Position numbers and translations under genes: made by a program. A stretch of 64,000 nt of DNA, taken from positions 2,976,001 to 3,040,000 of the forward strand of contig NZ_CP026031.1 of the NCBI RefSeq assembly GCF_003726095.1, given 5' to 3'. Every line of letters starts with the position of its first letter. The first letter of the stretch is position 1. Below the pieces are notes generated by a model that saw only the letters and a program-made list of their open reading frames with translations, searched no databases and had not been told where the DNA came from. Shown here in pieces: positions 38,982-48,526 of the stretch. The stretch comes from Niallia circulans. GTDB lineage: Bacteria > Bacillota > Bacilli > Bacillales > Cytobacillaceae.

Positions 38982-39005
38982 TTTAATAGATTTTTTTCTA
39001 TTAAA
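38982..39005. promoter_or_regulatory. Inverted repeat upstream of the peptide gene, candidate RRNPP operator
   Basis: TTTAATAG (38982-38989) and CTATTAAA (38998-39005) form perfect 8-bp arms with an 8-bp spacer, 100 bp upstream of the pre-pheromone start and 29 bp after the regulator stop. It may bind the regulator. It could instead be a weak terminator, but the arms are AT-only apart from one GC pair. Confidence 0.45.
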
Positions 39006-39033
39006 ATTTTACTATACATACCTACTACTTCAA

Positions 39034-40299
39034 TTATTCCTCATATTCTAATGCTTTCATTAAATAATCTGCTGCTTTCTTATATGCCTTTTTATCGTAA
39101 TAATGATTCCCCAGTTCTTTTGTTATTCGTTTAATCAAAATACCTTGATGTAATTCAATTGCAGAGTCTAGCATTTTTTGCATTCCCTTTTCATATGCAG
39201 TTTCATTACCTTGCAGTTTCTTAACCGATAACCTTAATAAACATAATAAAATATAATCATGCTTAAGCTGAAATTTTTCTGTTATCGAAAGGGCCTTTTC
39301 TAAATACTCATCCACAAGTACCCAATCTTTTAACTCTATGTGGATTTCTACTAACCTTCTCAACGGGTGAACAATTTGCAAATCTAGTGAAGGTTGTTCA
39401 AAAATATTAATACTCTTTAAATAGTATTTTATTGCTAACTGATATTCCTTTTTTCTCTCATAAACTCTCCCAATATTATGTTGTATCATCCCTTTAAAAC
39501 TTGAAAGTTTCTCAAGCTCTTTATTCTCCATGATAATATGTTCTGCCTTTTTTAAACATTCCATTGAATTATCTAAATCATTATTTAGCTGATATTGAAC
39601 CCCCAATGTAATTAAAGCAGTAATGATATATTCTTTTTCCTTCTTTTTTTCAAATATCTCATATGCCTTATTAGAGTAATACATACTAATTTCTTGATTG
39701 GCGTGTGTTCTTTGCTTAATCAAACTAAGATTATAATAAAGTTTCGCAGCATCTAAACTATCCCTGTCTTTTAATAAATGATCTGCTTTAGTGTAATAAT
39801 GGACTGAAAAATTAAAATCCTGAAGATAATAAAAGAAGTTACCACAAGAGAGATAGTAATAAAAGTATTCTCCCTCTAAACCTTCATTAATTTCACCTGA
39901 AATAAATCGTTTAGATAAGCTATAAATACTCCTAGCCTGCTCTATTTCTCCTTTTGTCGTATAATATCTCAATAAAACTCCATAAAGGTTCAGATTTATT
40001 TTGGTAGAGTTTAACTCTAATGTTTGAATATGAAGATAAGAAAGGTCTTCATCTGTAATTTTTCCGCTTTTTTTATATTTTTCCACGATCTCTAATGTTT
40101 TTTCATCTCTATTCGGACTACTCAATTCTGTTAAATCATAACCCAGTCTTTTGGACACTTTTCTTAAAAATTCTGGCGATGGATTGATTTGCCCATTTTC
40201 AATCCGGCTTAAATAAGTGATAGAACAAATCCCTTCCGTTAATTCCTTTTGCGTCAGCTGTTTATGGATACGTAGTTGCCTTATTCTTTCACCAACCAT
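39034..40299 (-). CDS. RRNPP-family quorum-sensing regulator (HTH + TPR, NprR-like)
   Basis: A 421-residue cytoplasmic regulator. The N-terminal XRE-type HTH (about 3-60: RIRQLRIHKQLTQKELTEG, ICSITYLSRIENGQINPSPEF) is followed by about eight TPR-like helical pairs to the end (for example YYNLSLIKQRTHANQEISMYY, HNIGRVYERKKEYQLAIKYYLKS). Size and layout match NprR (about 423 residues), whose TPR groove binds an imported peptide. The ATG at 40299 follows GGGAG at about 6-7 nt; an ATG at 40329 lacks a good site. The companion secreted peptide gene lies downstream. Peptide import would need the Opp permease, not in this window. Confidence 0.88.
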   Translation of the reverse strand: MVGERIRQLRIHKQLTQKELTEGICSITYLSRIENGQINPSPEFLRKVSKRLGYDLTELSSPNRDEKTLEIVEKYKKSGKITDEDLSYLHIQTLELNSTKINLNLYGVLLRYYTTKGEIEQARSIYSLSKRFISGEINEGLEGEYFYYYLSCGNFFYYLQDFNFSVHYYTKADHLLKDRDSLDAAKLYYNLSLIKQRTHANQEISMYYSNKAYEIFEKKKEKEYIITALITLGVQYQLNNDLDNSMECLKKAEHIIMENKELEKLSSFKGMIQHNIGRVYERKKEYQLAIKYYLKSINIFEQPSLDLQIVHPLRRLVEIHIELKDWVLVDEYLEKALSITEKFQLKHDYILLCLLRLSVKKLQGNETAYEKGMQKMLDSAIELHQGILIKRITKELGNHYYDKKAYKKAADYLMKALEYEE

Positions 40300-40451
40300 T
40301 ATTTCTCCCTTCTCTCTTGTTATTTCCATTTCTCCGTATTGATATTACAATTATAGCGCTAATGTACCATTTATTAGAAAATATATGAGAAAATTCACCA
40401 ATTTTTTTCAAATAACAGGAGTACTTCGACATATTTTTCATCCATAGAAAA

Positions 40452-40488
40452 AAACAATAAAAAACTTGGCCTTATATAAATAGGCCAA
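40452..40488 (-). terminator. Rho-independent terminator of the P450 operon
   Basis: Stem CTTGGCCT (40462-40469) with AGGCCAAG (40480-40487), followed on the minus strand by TTTTTTATTG. Confidence 0.9.
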
Positions 40489-40503
40489 GCTCTCTTTATT
40501 TAC

Positions 40504-41760
40504 TTATCGTTTTTTAATATTGCTCATAATAAATCCACTCTTCGGCAATGTTGGCATCTCACTTAAGTCATAATGTAAAGCTTGATTTGGTACATTATAG
40601 TCCATTTTCGTTGCGAGAGTTCGCAAAACAACCTTCATTAATTCGACTGTAACTCCTTCTCCGGGACATCGATGCCCTTTGGCTGGATCTCCACCGCCAT
40701 GGGGAATAAAATCATACAATCCTCCTTGCCAATTTTCAAATCGACCTGGATTAAATTGATTCGGATTTTCCCATAAACGTGCATCATGATTAGTTCCATA
40801 AATATCTAATAAGACTAAAGTTCCTTCTTTAAATTCTTGGTTCTTCCACATAAAATTAGTTCGGACACGAGCTCCAAGAAAAGGGCCAAACGGATAATAT
40901 CGCCTTACTTCATGGACAAACATATCGAGATGTCGGTCATCAGCTGTGCGAAGCTTTTCTCTTTCTTCTTTATATTCATGGAAAGCTAAAGCAGAAAATG
41001 TAATGAAAGTGGCAATCGCAACGATTGGTCTTAGCACATTTATTAACTCAATTGCCGCCATTTCCGGATCAAGCCTTGCTCCATCGATTTTCTTATAAAA
41101 AGCCATTTCATGTAAGGCAGTTCCTTGTTCTGTTTCCAGTTTGCCCTCACGAACTACTTCGATCACTTGTTTAATCCACCGCTCAGCTCGATTACGAGCT
41201 ATTCTGCCTTTCCAGTGCTCGGGGCCCAAGGCGCCAAATGCGTACACCATCGCAATAAAATCATCAGCACGCTCTGATATTTCTTCTTCCGCGAGAGGTA
41301 CTCCTGCCCATTGACAGGCAACTTTACATAAAATATTCTTTATTTCATCAAATAAAACAATTTGATCCCTTTGTTCCCACTGTTTTATTGCTTCTTCCAA
41401 ATAGACTGTTGTAAGATTCGCAAGCTTTTGTTGATGTTCAGGAGTCAACAAGGACATAAATAGAAGTTTTCTGTGAAGATGTTTTTCATCATCCATCGTT
41501 TGAACCGCATTCTTTCCAAATAATGATTGCTGAATCCGATTAGGTGCTGCTCCATTGCGCTGAAATTTCTCGGAGTCGTAGAATATCTTTACAGCCTCTT
41601 CTCCTCTTATACATATCACATCTTGTCCTAATAAACGTACTGTGAATATATCAGAATTAAATTTATCCATTCTGTTATTAATAAAAAGATATCCTTCCTT
41701 TAATAAGGAAATGGTTTTATCTAATCCTTTTTCTGAAGGTACGATTGAATTGGTCGGCAT
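40504..41760 (-). CDS. cypC: Fatty-acid peroxygenase cytochrome P450, CYP152 (CypC-like)
   Basis: A 418-residue cytoplasmic haem enzyme. The haem-ligand Cys365 is in KGHRCPGEGV, and ELINVLRPIVAIATFITF carries the Arg-Pro pair that replaces the usual acid-alcohol pair in CYP152. That replacement lets the fatty-acid carboxylate drive H2O2-dependent alpha/beta hydroxylation without a reductase. The N-terminal region and length agree with B. subtilis CypC (YbdT). It lies 64 bp after an SDR gene in the same orientation and shares its terminator, so the pair is probably one operon. The SDR might oxidise the hydroxy product, which is inference. Confidence 0.93.
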   Translation of the reverse strand: MPTNSIVPSEKGLDKTISLLKEGYLFINNRMDKFNSDIFTVRLLGQDVICIRGEEAVKIFYDSEKFQRNGAAPNRIQQSLFGKNAVQTMDDEKHLHRKLLFMSLLTPEHQQKLANLTTVYLEEAIKQWEQRDQIVLFDEIKNILCKVACQWAGVPLAEEEISERADDFIAMVYAFGALGPEHWKGRIARNRAERWIKQVIEVVREGKLETEQGTALHEMAFYKKIDGARLDPEMAAIELINVLRPIVAIATFITFSALAFHEYKEEREKLRTADDRHLDMFVHEVRRYYPFGPFLGARVRTNFMWKNQEFKEGTLVLLDIYGTNHDARLWENPNQFNPGRFENWQGGLYDFIPHGGGDPAKGHRCPGEGVTVELMKVVLRTLATKMDYNVPNQALHYDLSEMPTLPKSGFIMSNIKKR

Positions 41761-41824
41761 CTCTGACTCTCCTTTCTAAACTCCATCATCATTCACAGAG
41801 GAAAAACAAGTATTCTGCTTCTTA

Positions 41825-42934
41825 TTACTTTGATTTTTTCCCTTTAGTCAAAAAAATAATCCCAATACTGACGGCAGCAGCAGCTGTAAGAATAGGATGC
41901 TTGCTCATTTTCACGTACATACTTCGAGAACGAATCCATCCCTGATTAGTTCCTCTTTCATGTAAACCATATCCTGGCTGATATAAATTACTGTTTTCAC
42001 GATTGTTAGATGGTTGATCTTTATATTGAGTGGGTGGAATCCATTTCTCCATTAACTTGTCTGTAAATCGTGGTAATAATGTACCTAATAGATTTAATAA
42101 TTTTGCTTGAGAACCAACATACATATCTCTCATTGGATTTTCTGCCGCATATAATATTGCCTCTGCTACAGCGTCAGGAGGATAAATCATTCCTTTATGA
42201 GTGGGCTGCTTATCCAAATAACTTCTAGCATGTTCAGCATATGGCGTATCTATTCTTCCGGGATGAATCAAAGTAATAGATACAGGAATTTGTTCCTTTT
42301 CCGCTTCCATTCGAATGCTTTCAGTCCAGCCATGGACAGCGAATTTCGAAGGTGCATATGTCGACTGGATAAGTGTTCCTCTATCCCCGAACAGGCTCCC
42401 TATATTAATTAGAGCACCAGCATTCCCTCGCTCTTTGAAATGGTTAATCGCAATCCTTGTACCGTAGACAACACCCCAATAGTTAGTATCATGCATTCGT
42501 TTCATGTCCTCAATGCTTACATCCATGGCATATCCGTATATCGTCACTCCTGCATTATTAACCCAAGTATCAAATCCCCCGAATGTTTCTTGCGCTGTCT
42601 CGGCAATTTTTTTAACGTCTTGTTCTTTTCCCACATCAGCCTTTACATAAACGACGGAAGCTCCTTGTTCTTTTAACTCAGCAGTCAGTTTTTCCAAGGC
42701 ATTCTCATTTCGTGCTGCTAGCACAAGCTTTGCTCCTTTAGAAGCAGCCATCCTCGCTGTGACAAGTCCAATTCCACTAGAAGCTCCTGTAATTACGATG
42801 ACTTGTTCATTGATTTCTTTTAATGTCCACTTGCCCGTTGAATCATCTAGTTTCTGAAACTTCCTATCTTTTAATTCCTTTAAGCTTTCTAAATGAAGTA
42901 CTTTCTTATCATATTCTCTTTCCTTGCTGCTCAT
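41825..42934 (-). CDS. SDR family oxidoreductase with C-terminal membrane anchor
   Basis: A 369-residue enzyme. An extra N-terminal segment of about 45 residues precedes the SDR core: VITGASSGIG, NNAG (in TWVNNAGVTIYG), the Ser in NIGSLFG and the Tyr/Lys in STYAPSKFAVHG. After the core comes a polar linker with SNNRENSNLYQPGYG and a hydrophobic segment near the C-terminus (HPILTAAAAVSIGIIFL) followed by KGKKSK, a likely tail anchor. Members act on lipids, sterols or ketones. The ATG at 42934 lies 7 nt after GGGAGG. It heads an operon with cypC. Confidence 0.87.
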   Translation of the reverse strand: MSSKEREYDKKVLHLESLKELKDRKFQKLDDSTGKWTLKEINEQVIVITGASSGIGLVTARMAASKGAKLVLAARNENALEKLTAELKEQGASVVYVKADVGKEQDVKKIAETAQETFGGFDTWVNNAGVTIYGYAMDVSIEDMKRMHDTNYWGVVYGTRIAINHFKERGNAGALINIGSLFGDRGTLIQSTYAPSKFAVHGWTESIRMEAEKEQIPVSITLIHPGRIDTPYAEHARSYLDKQPTHKGMIYPPDAVAEAILYAAENPMRDMYVGSQAKLLNLLGTLLPRFTDKLMEKWIPPTQYKDQPSNNRENSNLYQPGYGLHERGTNQGWIRSRSMYVKMSKHPILTAAAAVSIGIIFLTKGKKSK

Positions 42935-43040
42935 CATCATACCTCCCATATAATAGTAATAAGCTTAGTATTTAGTAATTCAGCAATAATAATCAGAAAA
43001 AGAATGGAAGTGACATATAGAAGATATACCCGTAAAAGCA

Positions 43041-43087
43041 ATAAAAAAAGAATGAAAAATATCCCAAAAAGGATGCTTTCATTCTTT
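43041..43087 (-). terminator. Rho-independent terminator
   Basis: AAAGAATGAAA (43048-43058) pairs with TTTCATTCTTT (43077-43087), with an inner ATCC/GGAT pair. On the minus strand it runs into a T-rich tract. It follows the MFS gene stop. Confidence 0.85.
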
Positions 43088-43097
43088 AGATTACTCT

Positions 43098-44294
43098 TTA
43101 GCCCATGGCTTCAGATAATATTTTTTTTCCTTTTTTCAGATGAACAAGGAGAGCTAGCATTGGAAAAGCTATCGCCAAAAGCAATGCCGTATTCGGACTG
43201 AATTGATAATAACTATAGCTTCCGATCCATGATCCAAACGCTCCTCCTAAGAAGAAAATGGTCATATATAACCCATTTAATCTATTTCGAATGGCCGGGT
43301 TTAAGCTAAAAATAACCTTTTGACCTAACAGCATATTTCCTGATACACCGATATCTAGTATAATCCCAGAGATTACAATAAGTGCAATACTTAAGATAGA
43401 ATGATCTTTTACAAAAAATAAAAGAAAAATCGAAACAACTACTAGAACCATTGATACATTCGTCATGGAGTAAATATATCCCTTATCCCCTAACTTTCCA
43501 ATATATGGGGTTAACAATGCACCCGCAATGGCAACAAAGCCAAATAGGGCAATTTCGTTATTAGTAAAATGCAAGGACTCGGATCTTAATAAGATGGGCA
43601 AAACTGTCCAATACAGACTAAAGGTAGCAAAGATACAAGCATGGTAAAATGCCCTTTGTTGGAGAGGCTGCGTTTCTTTTAGGACACTTAACATCGAGCG
43701 CAATAAAGCAGGATACGTTATGCCAAGATTAGATTCTAATTCAAAATCTGGTAAAAATTTTAATAATAATAGCAAAATAGTAACTAATATAAGGCAAGAA
43801 AAAAGAAAGACCATCCGCCAGCCAAGCCAGTCAGTAACGGCGATTGAAAATGGTCGCGCCACCATAATTCCAATAAAAAGCCCACTCATTACTTTACCGA
43901 TATAATTCCCAGCTTGTTCTTTAGGGACAATTTTCATCGTTAATGGCACTAACATTTGAGCAGCACTTGCTCCAATCCCGATGAATGTAACAACAAATAA
44001 AAAGATCATCCCATTTGTCGAAAATAAAGCACCAATTAAAGAAAGAATGGTTAGCCCTATTAACAAGACAATGATTCGTTTACTTTTATAAAGATCTGCC
44101 AAGGGAACTAAGAAAAACAAGCCAGCACCATATCCAATTTGCGTTAAAGTCGTTAACAGCCCAGAGATATTTGAAGCAATATGTAAATCAGTAGAAATAA
44201 ATTGAATAATCGGTTGGGTATAATATATATTAGCTACTACAGCTCCACAGCTTACCGCCAATAAAAAAATGAGAAAATTTGTTTTCGTGTTCAT
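43098..44294 (-). CDS. MFS transporter
   Basis: A 398-residue permease with 12 predicted membrane segments. The loop between segments 2 and 3 shows LADLYKSKRIIVL and segment 5 carries VMSGLFIGIMVARP. The first segment includes VVANIYYTQPII, typical of the YfcJ/arabinose-efflux-like (MFS_1) exporters. It probably exports a small molecule or drug. The ATG at 44294 has AAAGGAGTG upstream; seven extra codons to 44315 overlap it. It is monocistronic. Confidence 0.87.
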   Translation of the reverse strand: MNTKTNFLIFLLAVSCGAVVANIYYTQPIIQFISTDLHIASNISGLLTTLTQIGYGAGLFFLVPLADLYKSKRIIVLLIGLTILSLIGALFSTNGMIFLFVVTFIGIGASAAQMLVPLTMKIVPKEQAGNYIGKVMSGLFIGIMVARPFSIAVTDWLGWRMVFLFSCLILVTILLLLLKFLPDFELESNLGITYPALLRSMLSVLKETQPLQQRAFYHACIFATFSLYWTVLPILLRSESLHFTNNEIALFGFVAIAGALLTPYIGKLGDKGYIYSMTNVSMVLVVVSIFLLFFVKDHSILSIALIVISGIILDIGVSGNMLLGQKVIFSLNPAIRNRLNGLYMTIFFLGGAFGSWIGSYSYYQFSPNTALLLAIAFPMLALLVHLKKGKKILSEAMG

Positions 44295-44437
44295 TACCAA
44301 CACTCCTTTCACCAACCAAGATGATATATAATTATAACATAAGGACTATATCTGAAAATGTCTAAAACATTAATACTTGGCTAGTTGGTACTATATTTCA
44401 TAACCCTATCCAAAGACAAGCTTTTTAAGAAACCTAT

Positions 44438-44473
44438 ATAAAAAAACAAGGAGTGTTCCCCCCCTTGTTTTTC
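44438..44473 (-). terminator. Rho-independent terminator of the GH125-GH38 unit
   Basis: AAAAACAAGG (44442-44451) pairs with CCTTGTTTTT (44463-44472), followed by T residues on the minus strand, 10 bp after the GH38 stop. Confidence 0.9.
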
Positions 44474-44482
44474 ACTGCTAAA

Positions 44483-47155
44483 TTACTCCCATATAAATGT
44501 ACAAATCTCCGCTTCGTTCATTTGATTGGAATCGAACATTTCTCCGTTCATTTCTTCCAATAAATTAGATTTCCTTGGGTATTTCCCATTATATTTCACC
44601 GTTAAAGGCTGTTTTTCGTCCGTTAAATTGTATCCTCGAAGAACTATTTCTTTGCTGTTTTCTCTCCGCTTAAATGCTGTTAGTCGAAAAGCTTTTCCGT
44701 CCAATTGAATAAATTCATATATGGACGGATATGCACCTTTATGGATATCTGTTTGCACACTAGAAAAAGGAATTTGAAAGTTAATTGCTGCATGATAGGA
44801 TTCCAGCTTGTTCGTGCTATCGTGAAATCCTACGGCAAATTTCACTGCTTGATTTCCTTGGCACTGAGCTTCTGGAGTTGGGAAGTAACCCCAATCTCCT
44901 AATTCCCCAACCGCTCGAAGCAAAGTAATGGCAATAGTATCTTCCATGATTTCATATTCATTCAGTCCATAATTCGCAACAGTCACCCCTCTATTCTCAT
45001 CATGTAAATTAACGAATGCATGCTGATGCTGTGGGTTAGTTGGATTTTCCCAGTTGGAACTTACCTTATTTGCTCGCTTCACTACTTCGAAAATACTGTC
45101 TGCTTCATGCTCCTCTACATGAATGCCTGTTGGAAAGAGCACTCGTATGCGATGGTCCTTCATTTGGTTAGCAAATGATGTTTCGAATAAAAGCTGATTA
45201 CTGTTTCGCTCTAATCTTATTTTTGTTTTCAGCTCCAATGTTTCCAGCTTGTTCGAACGACCTGCATGACGGCCTCGAAATTCAATTAGCCCTTTCTGCT
45301 CTTCCAATAACCTTTCATCTGCTGATTTTGGAATCAGCATTGTTTGTGTTAAAAGCACTTCTCCATATGCAAAAGTATCACCGATAACCTCCACCTCTGC
45401 TTTTCCTGCTGATGATAAAATGGGCTGATCTCCTTTTGGCATTTTGTAAATATACTCATTGCCAACATCGCCCGTATTCTCAAAAGTGAGGAAGTTTGTG
45501 TATATACTATTTGTTCCTTTATCCAAAACAGTCAATGTACCATTTTGTTCTATTTGCACCTTTAAATGGTTATTTTCTAAAAGATGCCCTTGCTGCTGAA
45601 CAATTTTTTTGTGTTCTTGCTGCTGAGATTCTCCTTCTATCAACGCATAGGTTTGCCATGATAATGGACTCATTTCGTTTAATGGGAGCTCAACAGTCAC
45701 ATAAGCACCGATAAACGGCTGACGAAAACGATCCTCTGGAAGATCATATCCAAACCGGATATCTGTATAGATAACCCTTGCTGGAACTTCCACTCCCTCT
45801 TTATCGATTACTTTCATTGCTGGAAACTCTTCGGCTTTTAGCTTGCGATACAATTCATCTGGACGTCCGCTCGAAAAGGGAAGCCTTTTCCACTCTATCT
45901 CTATTTCAACCAAACCTGTTTTTGTACTGCCAGCAGTATTAAAGACAATAAAAGGGCGGCTTCCAGCTGGAAATTCACTCGTGTCAATTTGTTCTGCAAG
46001 CATAGTTAAAGCTTCTGTTTTTATAAATTGACCTACTTCCTCTGCTTTATGAAAGCGAGTCATCATTTCACGATGCACCTCATCCACACTGCAGCCGCAA
46101 ATACTGTCATGGGGATGGTTTTGCATCAATTGTTTCCATGCAAACTGAAACATTTCATGGGGATATTTTCCGTCCTTTTGATAGGCCATTGCAGCCAATG
46201 GTTCCGCAATATTTTCTAACAATCTACTAACATCTGTATTTCTTTGTTTCAGATATACTCTAGAGGAAGCGGTATTTGCTAAAGTATACCAGCCATCTGT
46301 CTCCTGACTAGTTAATTCTCCTTTCACTGTATGTAAATTTTCAGGAATGTCTTGTTTTATTATTTTCATATACTCATCAAAACTACTATGAATGAAGGTT
46401 ATGTCAGGATATAGATTATTGGCAGCTTCAATGGCAGCTGTAATATTCTTTTGAACTGGCTGATGATCACAGCCATTCATAAACAATAGATGATCTGTAG
46501 ATGCATATTGAAGGGCATCCTTTAATTTCTGATCCCAAAATTGCTTTGCTTCCACTTCATCCACAGGAATTTCATTCCCATTACTATACCAATTGGCAAA
46601 AAGAATGCCTAAAATAGTGGATTTATCAGGGCCTTCCCACCACATTTCTGAATATGGTGAACTATATTGATCATCATTGATAACAATATTATTAACCCCC
46701 GTAGGTTTAACCCCGCGCCCAAACGCCGCCACATCCATACCAGACTGTTTAAGAATTTGTGGTGCCTGCCCCATATTCCCAAATGTATCTGGGAAATAGC
46801 CTAACTTAACTGGTGCTCCCCATTTTTGGCATTCTTGCAATCCAATTAAAATATTTCGTACATTTGCTTCACTACTAATTAAAAAATCATCTTGCAGAAT
46901 ATAGAAGGGACCAATTTTTAATTTTCCTTCTTGAATATATTTTTTGAGCTTCCATTCGTTTTGCGGCTTTATCTCCAAATAATCATCGAGAATAATTGTC
47001 TGCCCATCTAAATGAAAACTATTAAAATGAGGGTCTGTGTCAAACAACTCTAATAAATCATCGATGAGCTGAACCAATCGCATGCGATGCTGTTCAAAAG
47101 GCAAATACCATTCTCGATCCCAATGACTATGGGATACTATATACACTTTTTTCAT
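44483..47155 (-). CDS. Alpha-mannosidase, GH38 (MngB-like form)
   Basis: An 890-residue cytoplasmic enzyme. Zinc ligands are in SHSHWDREWY (residues 8-17) and the nucleophile Asp is in GYFPDTFGNMGQAPQILKQSG. The region QLMQNHPHDSICGCSVDEVHREM is the typical middle-domain signature of the shorter GH38 type. In Streptococcus this type removes alpha-1,3-mannose from imported N-glycan fragments; that specificity is inferred here. It follows the GH125 gene by 40 bp and is co-transcribed with it under the divergent GntR/LacI regulator. Confidence 0.93.
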   Translation of the reverse strand: MKKVYIVSHSHWDREWYLPFEQHRMRLVQLIDDLLELFDTDPHFNSFHLDGQTIILDDYLEIKPQNEWKLKKYIQEGKLKIGPFYILQDDFLISSEANVRNILIGLQECQKWGAPVKLGYFPDTFGNMGQAPQILKQSGMDVAAFGRGVKPTGVNNIVINDDQYSSPYSEMWWEGPDKSTILGILFANWYSNGNEIPVDEVEAKQFWDQKLKDALQYASTDHLLFMNGCDHQPVQKNITAAIEAANNLYPDITFIHSSFDEYMKIIKQDIPENLHTVKGELTSQETDGWYTLANTASSRVYLKQRNTDVSRLLENIAEPLAAMAYQKDGKYPHEMFQFAWKQLMQNHPHDSICGCSVDEVHREMMTRFHKAEEVGQFIKTEALTMLAEQIDTSEFPAGSRPFIVFNTAGSTKTGLVEIEIEWKRLPFSSGRPDELYRKLKAEEFPAMKVIDKEGVEVPARVIYTDIRFGYDLPEDRFRQPFIGAYVTVELPLNEMSPLSWQTYALIEGESQQQEHKKIVQQQGHLLENNHLKVQIEQNGTLTVLDKGTNSIYTNFLTFENTGDVGNEYIYKMPKGDQPILSSAGKAEVEVIGDTFAYGEVLLTQTMLIPKSADERLLEEQKGLIEFRGRHAGRSNKLETLELKTKIRLERNSNQLLFETSFANQMKDHRIRVLFPTGIHVEEHEADSIFEVVKRANKVSSNWENPTNPQHQHAFVNLHDENRGVTVANYGLNEYEIMEDTIAITLLRAVGELGDWGYFPTPEAQCQGNQAVKFAVGFHDSTNKLESYHAAINFQIPFSSVQTDIHKGAYPSIYEFIQLDGKAFRLTAFKRRENSKEIVLRGYNLTDEKQPLTVKYNGKYPRKSNLLEEMNGEMFDSNQMNEAEICTFIWE

Positions 47156-47195
47156 CTTCAGCTACTCCTCTCTAGTTCCTTTACTGTCCTGTCAT

Positions 47196-48491
47196 TTATT
47201 TTTTCTTTACTCGAATATCAAAGTAATCCATTACTAGTTCGCAAAACATCATATTTGCCCAAGAAAACCACTCTCTCGTATATTGAGTAGGATTATCCAC
47301 ATCAAAGCCTTCATGCATTAAATGTGTTCCTCCATCACAGGCTACTAGTAAGTCTAGTATTCTTTCTTTCTCCTTTTTATCCTCTGTCGTTAGACCTTCC
47401 ATCGCAAGAGCAATCGGCCAAATATAATTTTCCGGTGTATGGGAGCTGCCAATCCCTTCCGCATATTTCCCTTTATAAAAGTAAGGATTCTCTTCACTAA
47501 GTATTGTCTGGCGTGTTGCTCGGTATCTTTCATCATTTTCCTCCACATATCCAAGATACGGGGCAGATAATAGATTAGGTATATTGGAATCATCCATAAT
47601 TGTAAAGTTGCCTTTTCCATCTACTTCATAGGCATAAATTTCTTCACCGTTTTGATTGCGTACAACAGCAAACTCCTCAATCCCCTTTTCTATCTCCTCT
47701 TTGAGTTTTTGAAAGGCAGGAACTTGCTCCGTTATCTTCAAAACATCTTCATAAATCTCGATTAGATAACCTAGAACTACACTAGCAAACATATTCGAAG
47801 GCACTAAATAACCATATGTACAAGCATCATCACTTGGTCTAAATCCTGACCAGGTCATTCCAGTAGGCACTACTTCTGCCCCTCTCCCTTTGTTTATTAA
47901 CGTATCCTCTTGTCGATCAGTCACTCTTTCAAATGTATAGGAGGAATTCGTATGATCTTGCTCTATCATCCATACCTCGATTATTTTTTGGACCGCTTCC
48001 TGAAACGACTGATTAAAATGATCTGTTCTCCCTGTTGCCTTCCAGAACAAATAACTAAGCTGGATTGGATAACACAGTGAATCAATTTCATACTTTCTTT
48101 CCCATATCCATGGATTCATTGTCGTTAAATCGGTTTGATGTCCTGCCCCATTCGCTTCTTTATTGAAAGCGTTCGCATAAGGATCTAAACAAATATACTG
48201 ACATTGTCGTTCAATAAGACCGGCAATCATATTAGCCATTTCTTCGTCCCTTTCAGCCAATACTAAATATGGTCTTACCTGTGCAGTGGAATCTCGCAGC
48301 CACATCGCTGGTATATCCCCTGTAAGGAGAAAAGTAGTTCCATCCTCCAGCTTTTCAACTGTTGTTTCTAATGTATTGGCAAAGCAAGTATTGAAATTAA
48401 CGGCCCAATCCGCATGTTCATCCCCACATTTTTCTGTAATCCTTTTCATAAATTCTTTTACCGAAGACATCGTTGTTTTTTGATATGACAT
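47196..48491 (-). CDS. Exo-alpha-1,6-mannosidase, GH125
   Basis: A 431-residue metal-independent glycosidase of family 125 (formerly DUF1237). Visible signatures: LLTGDIPAMWLRDSTAQVRPYL, EIDSLCYPIQLSYLFWKATG, WSGFRPSDDACTYGYLVPSN (catalytic acid Asp expected here) and EWFSWANMMFCELV. It has no signal peptide and so acts on imported oligomannose, removing alpha-1,6-linked units. AGAGGGG precedes the ATG. The operator copy at 48509-48526 lies 17 bp upstream of the start, so repression would block this two-gene unit. Confidence 0.94.
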   Translation of the reverse strand: MSYQKTTMSSVKEFMKRITEKCGDEHADWAVNFNTCFANTLETTVEKLEDGTTFLLTGDIPAMWLRDSTAQVRPYLVLAERDEEMANMIAGLIERQCQYICLDPYANAFNKEANGAGHQTDLTTMNPWIWERKYEIDSLCYPIQLSYLFWKATGRTDHFNQSFQEAVQKIIEVWMIEQDHTNSSYTFERVTDRQEDTLINKGRGAEVVPTGMTWSGFRPSDDACTYGYLVPSNMFASVVLGYLIEIYEDVLKITEQVPAFQKLKEEIEKGIEEFAVVRNQNGEEIYAYEVDGKGNFTIMDDSNIPNLLSAPYLGYVEENDERYRATRQTILSEENPYFYKGKYAEGIGSSHTPENYIWPIALAMEGLTTEDKKEKERILDLLVACDGGTHLMHEGFDVDNPTQYTREWFSWANMMFCELVMDYFDIRVKKK

Positions 48492-48508
48492 TTTTTAACC
48501 CCTCTCAT

Positions 48509-48526
48509 ATTTGATATATCATTTAA
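48509..48526. promoter_or_regulatory. Operator copy 1 (18 bp) of the mannan regulator
   Basis: ATTTGATATATCATTTAA contains the perfect palindrome TGATATATCA. The identical 18-mer recurs at 48686-48703. It lies just upstream of the GH125 gene. Confidence 0.75.

Noticed and set aside
48164..48177. cre-like sequence TGAAAGCGTTCGCA
   Set aside because: It lies well inside the GH125 coding sequence and encodes conserved residues (NAFNKEA region), so chance similarity is likely.
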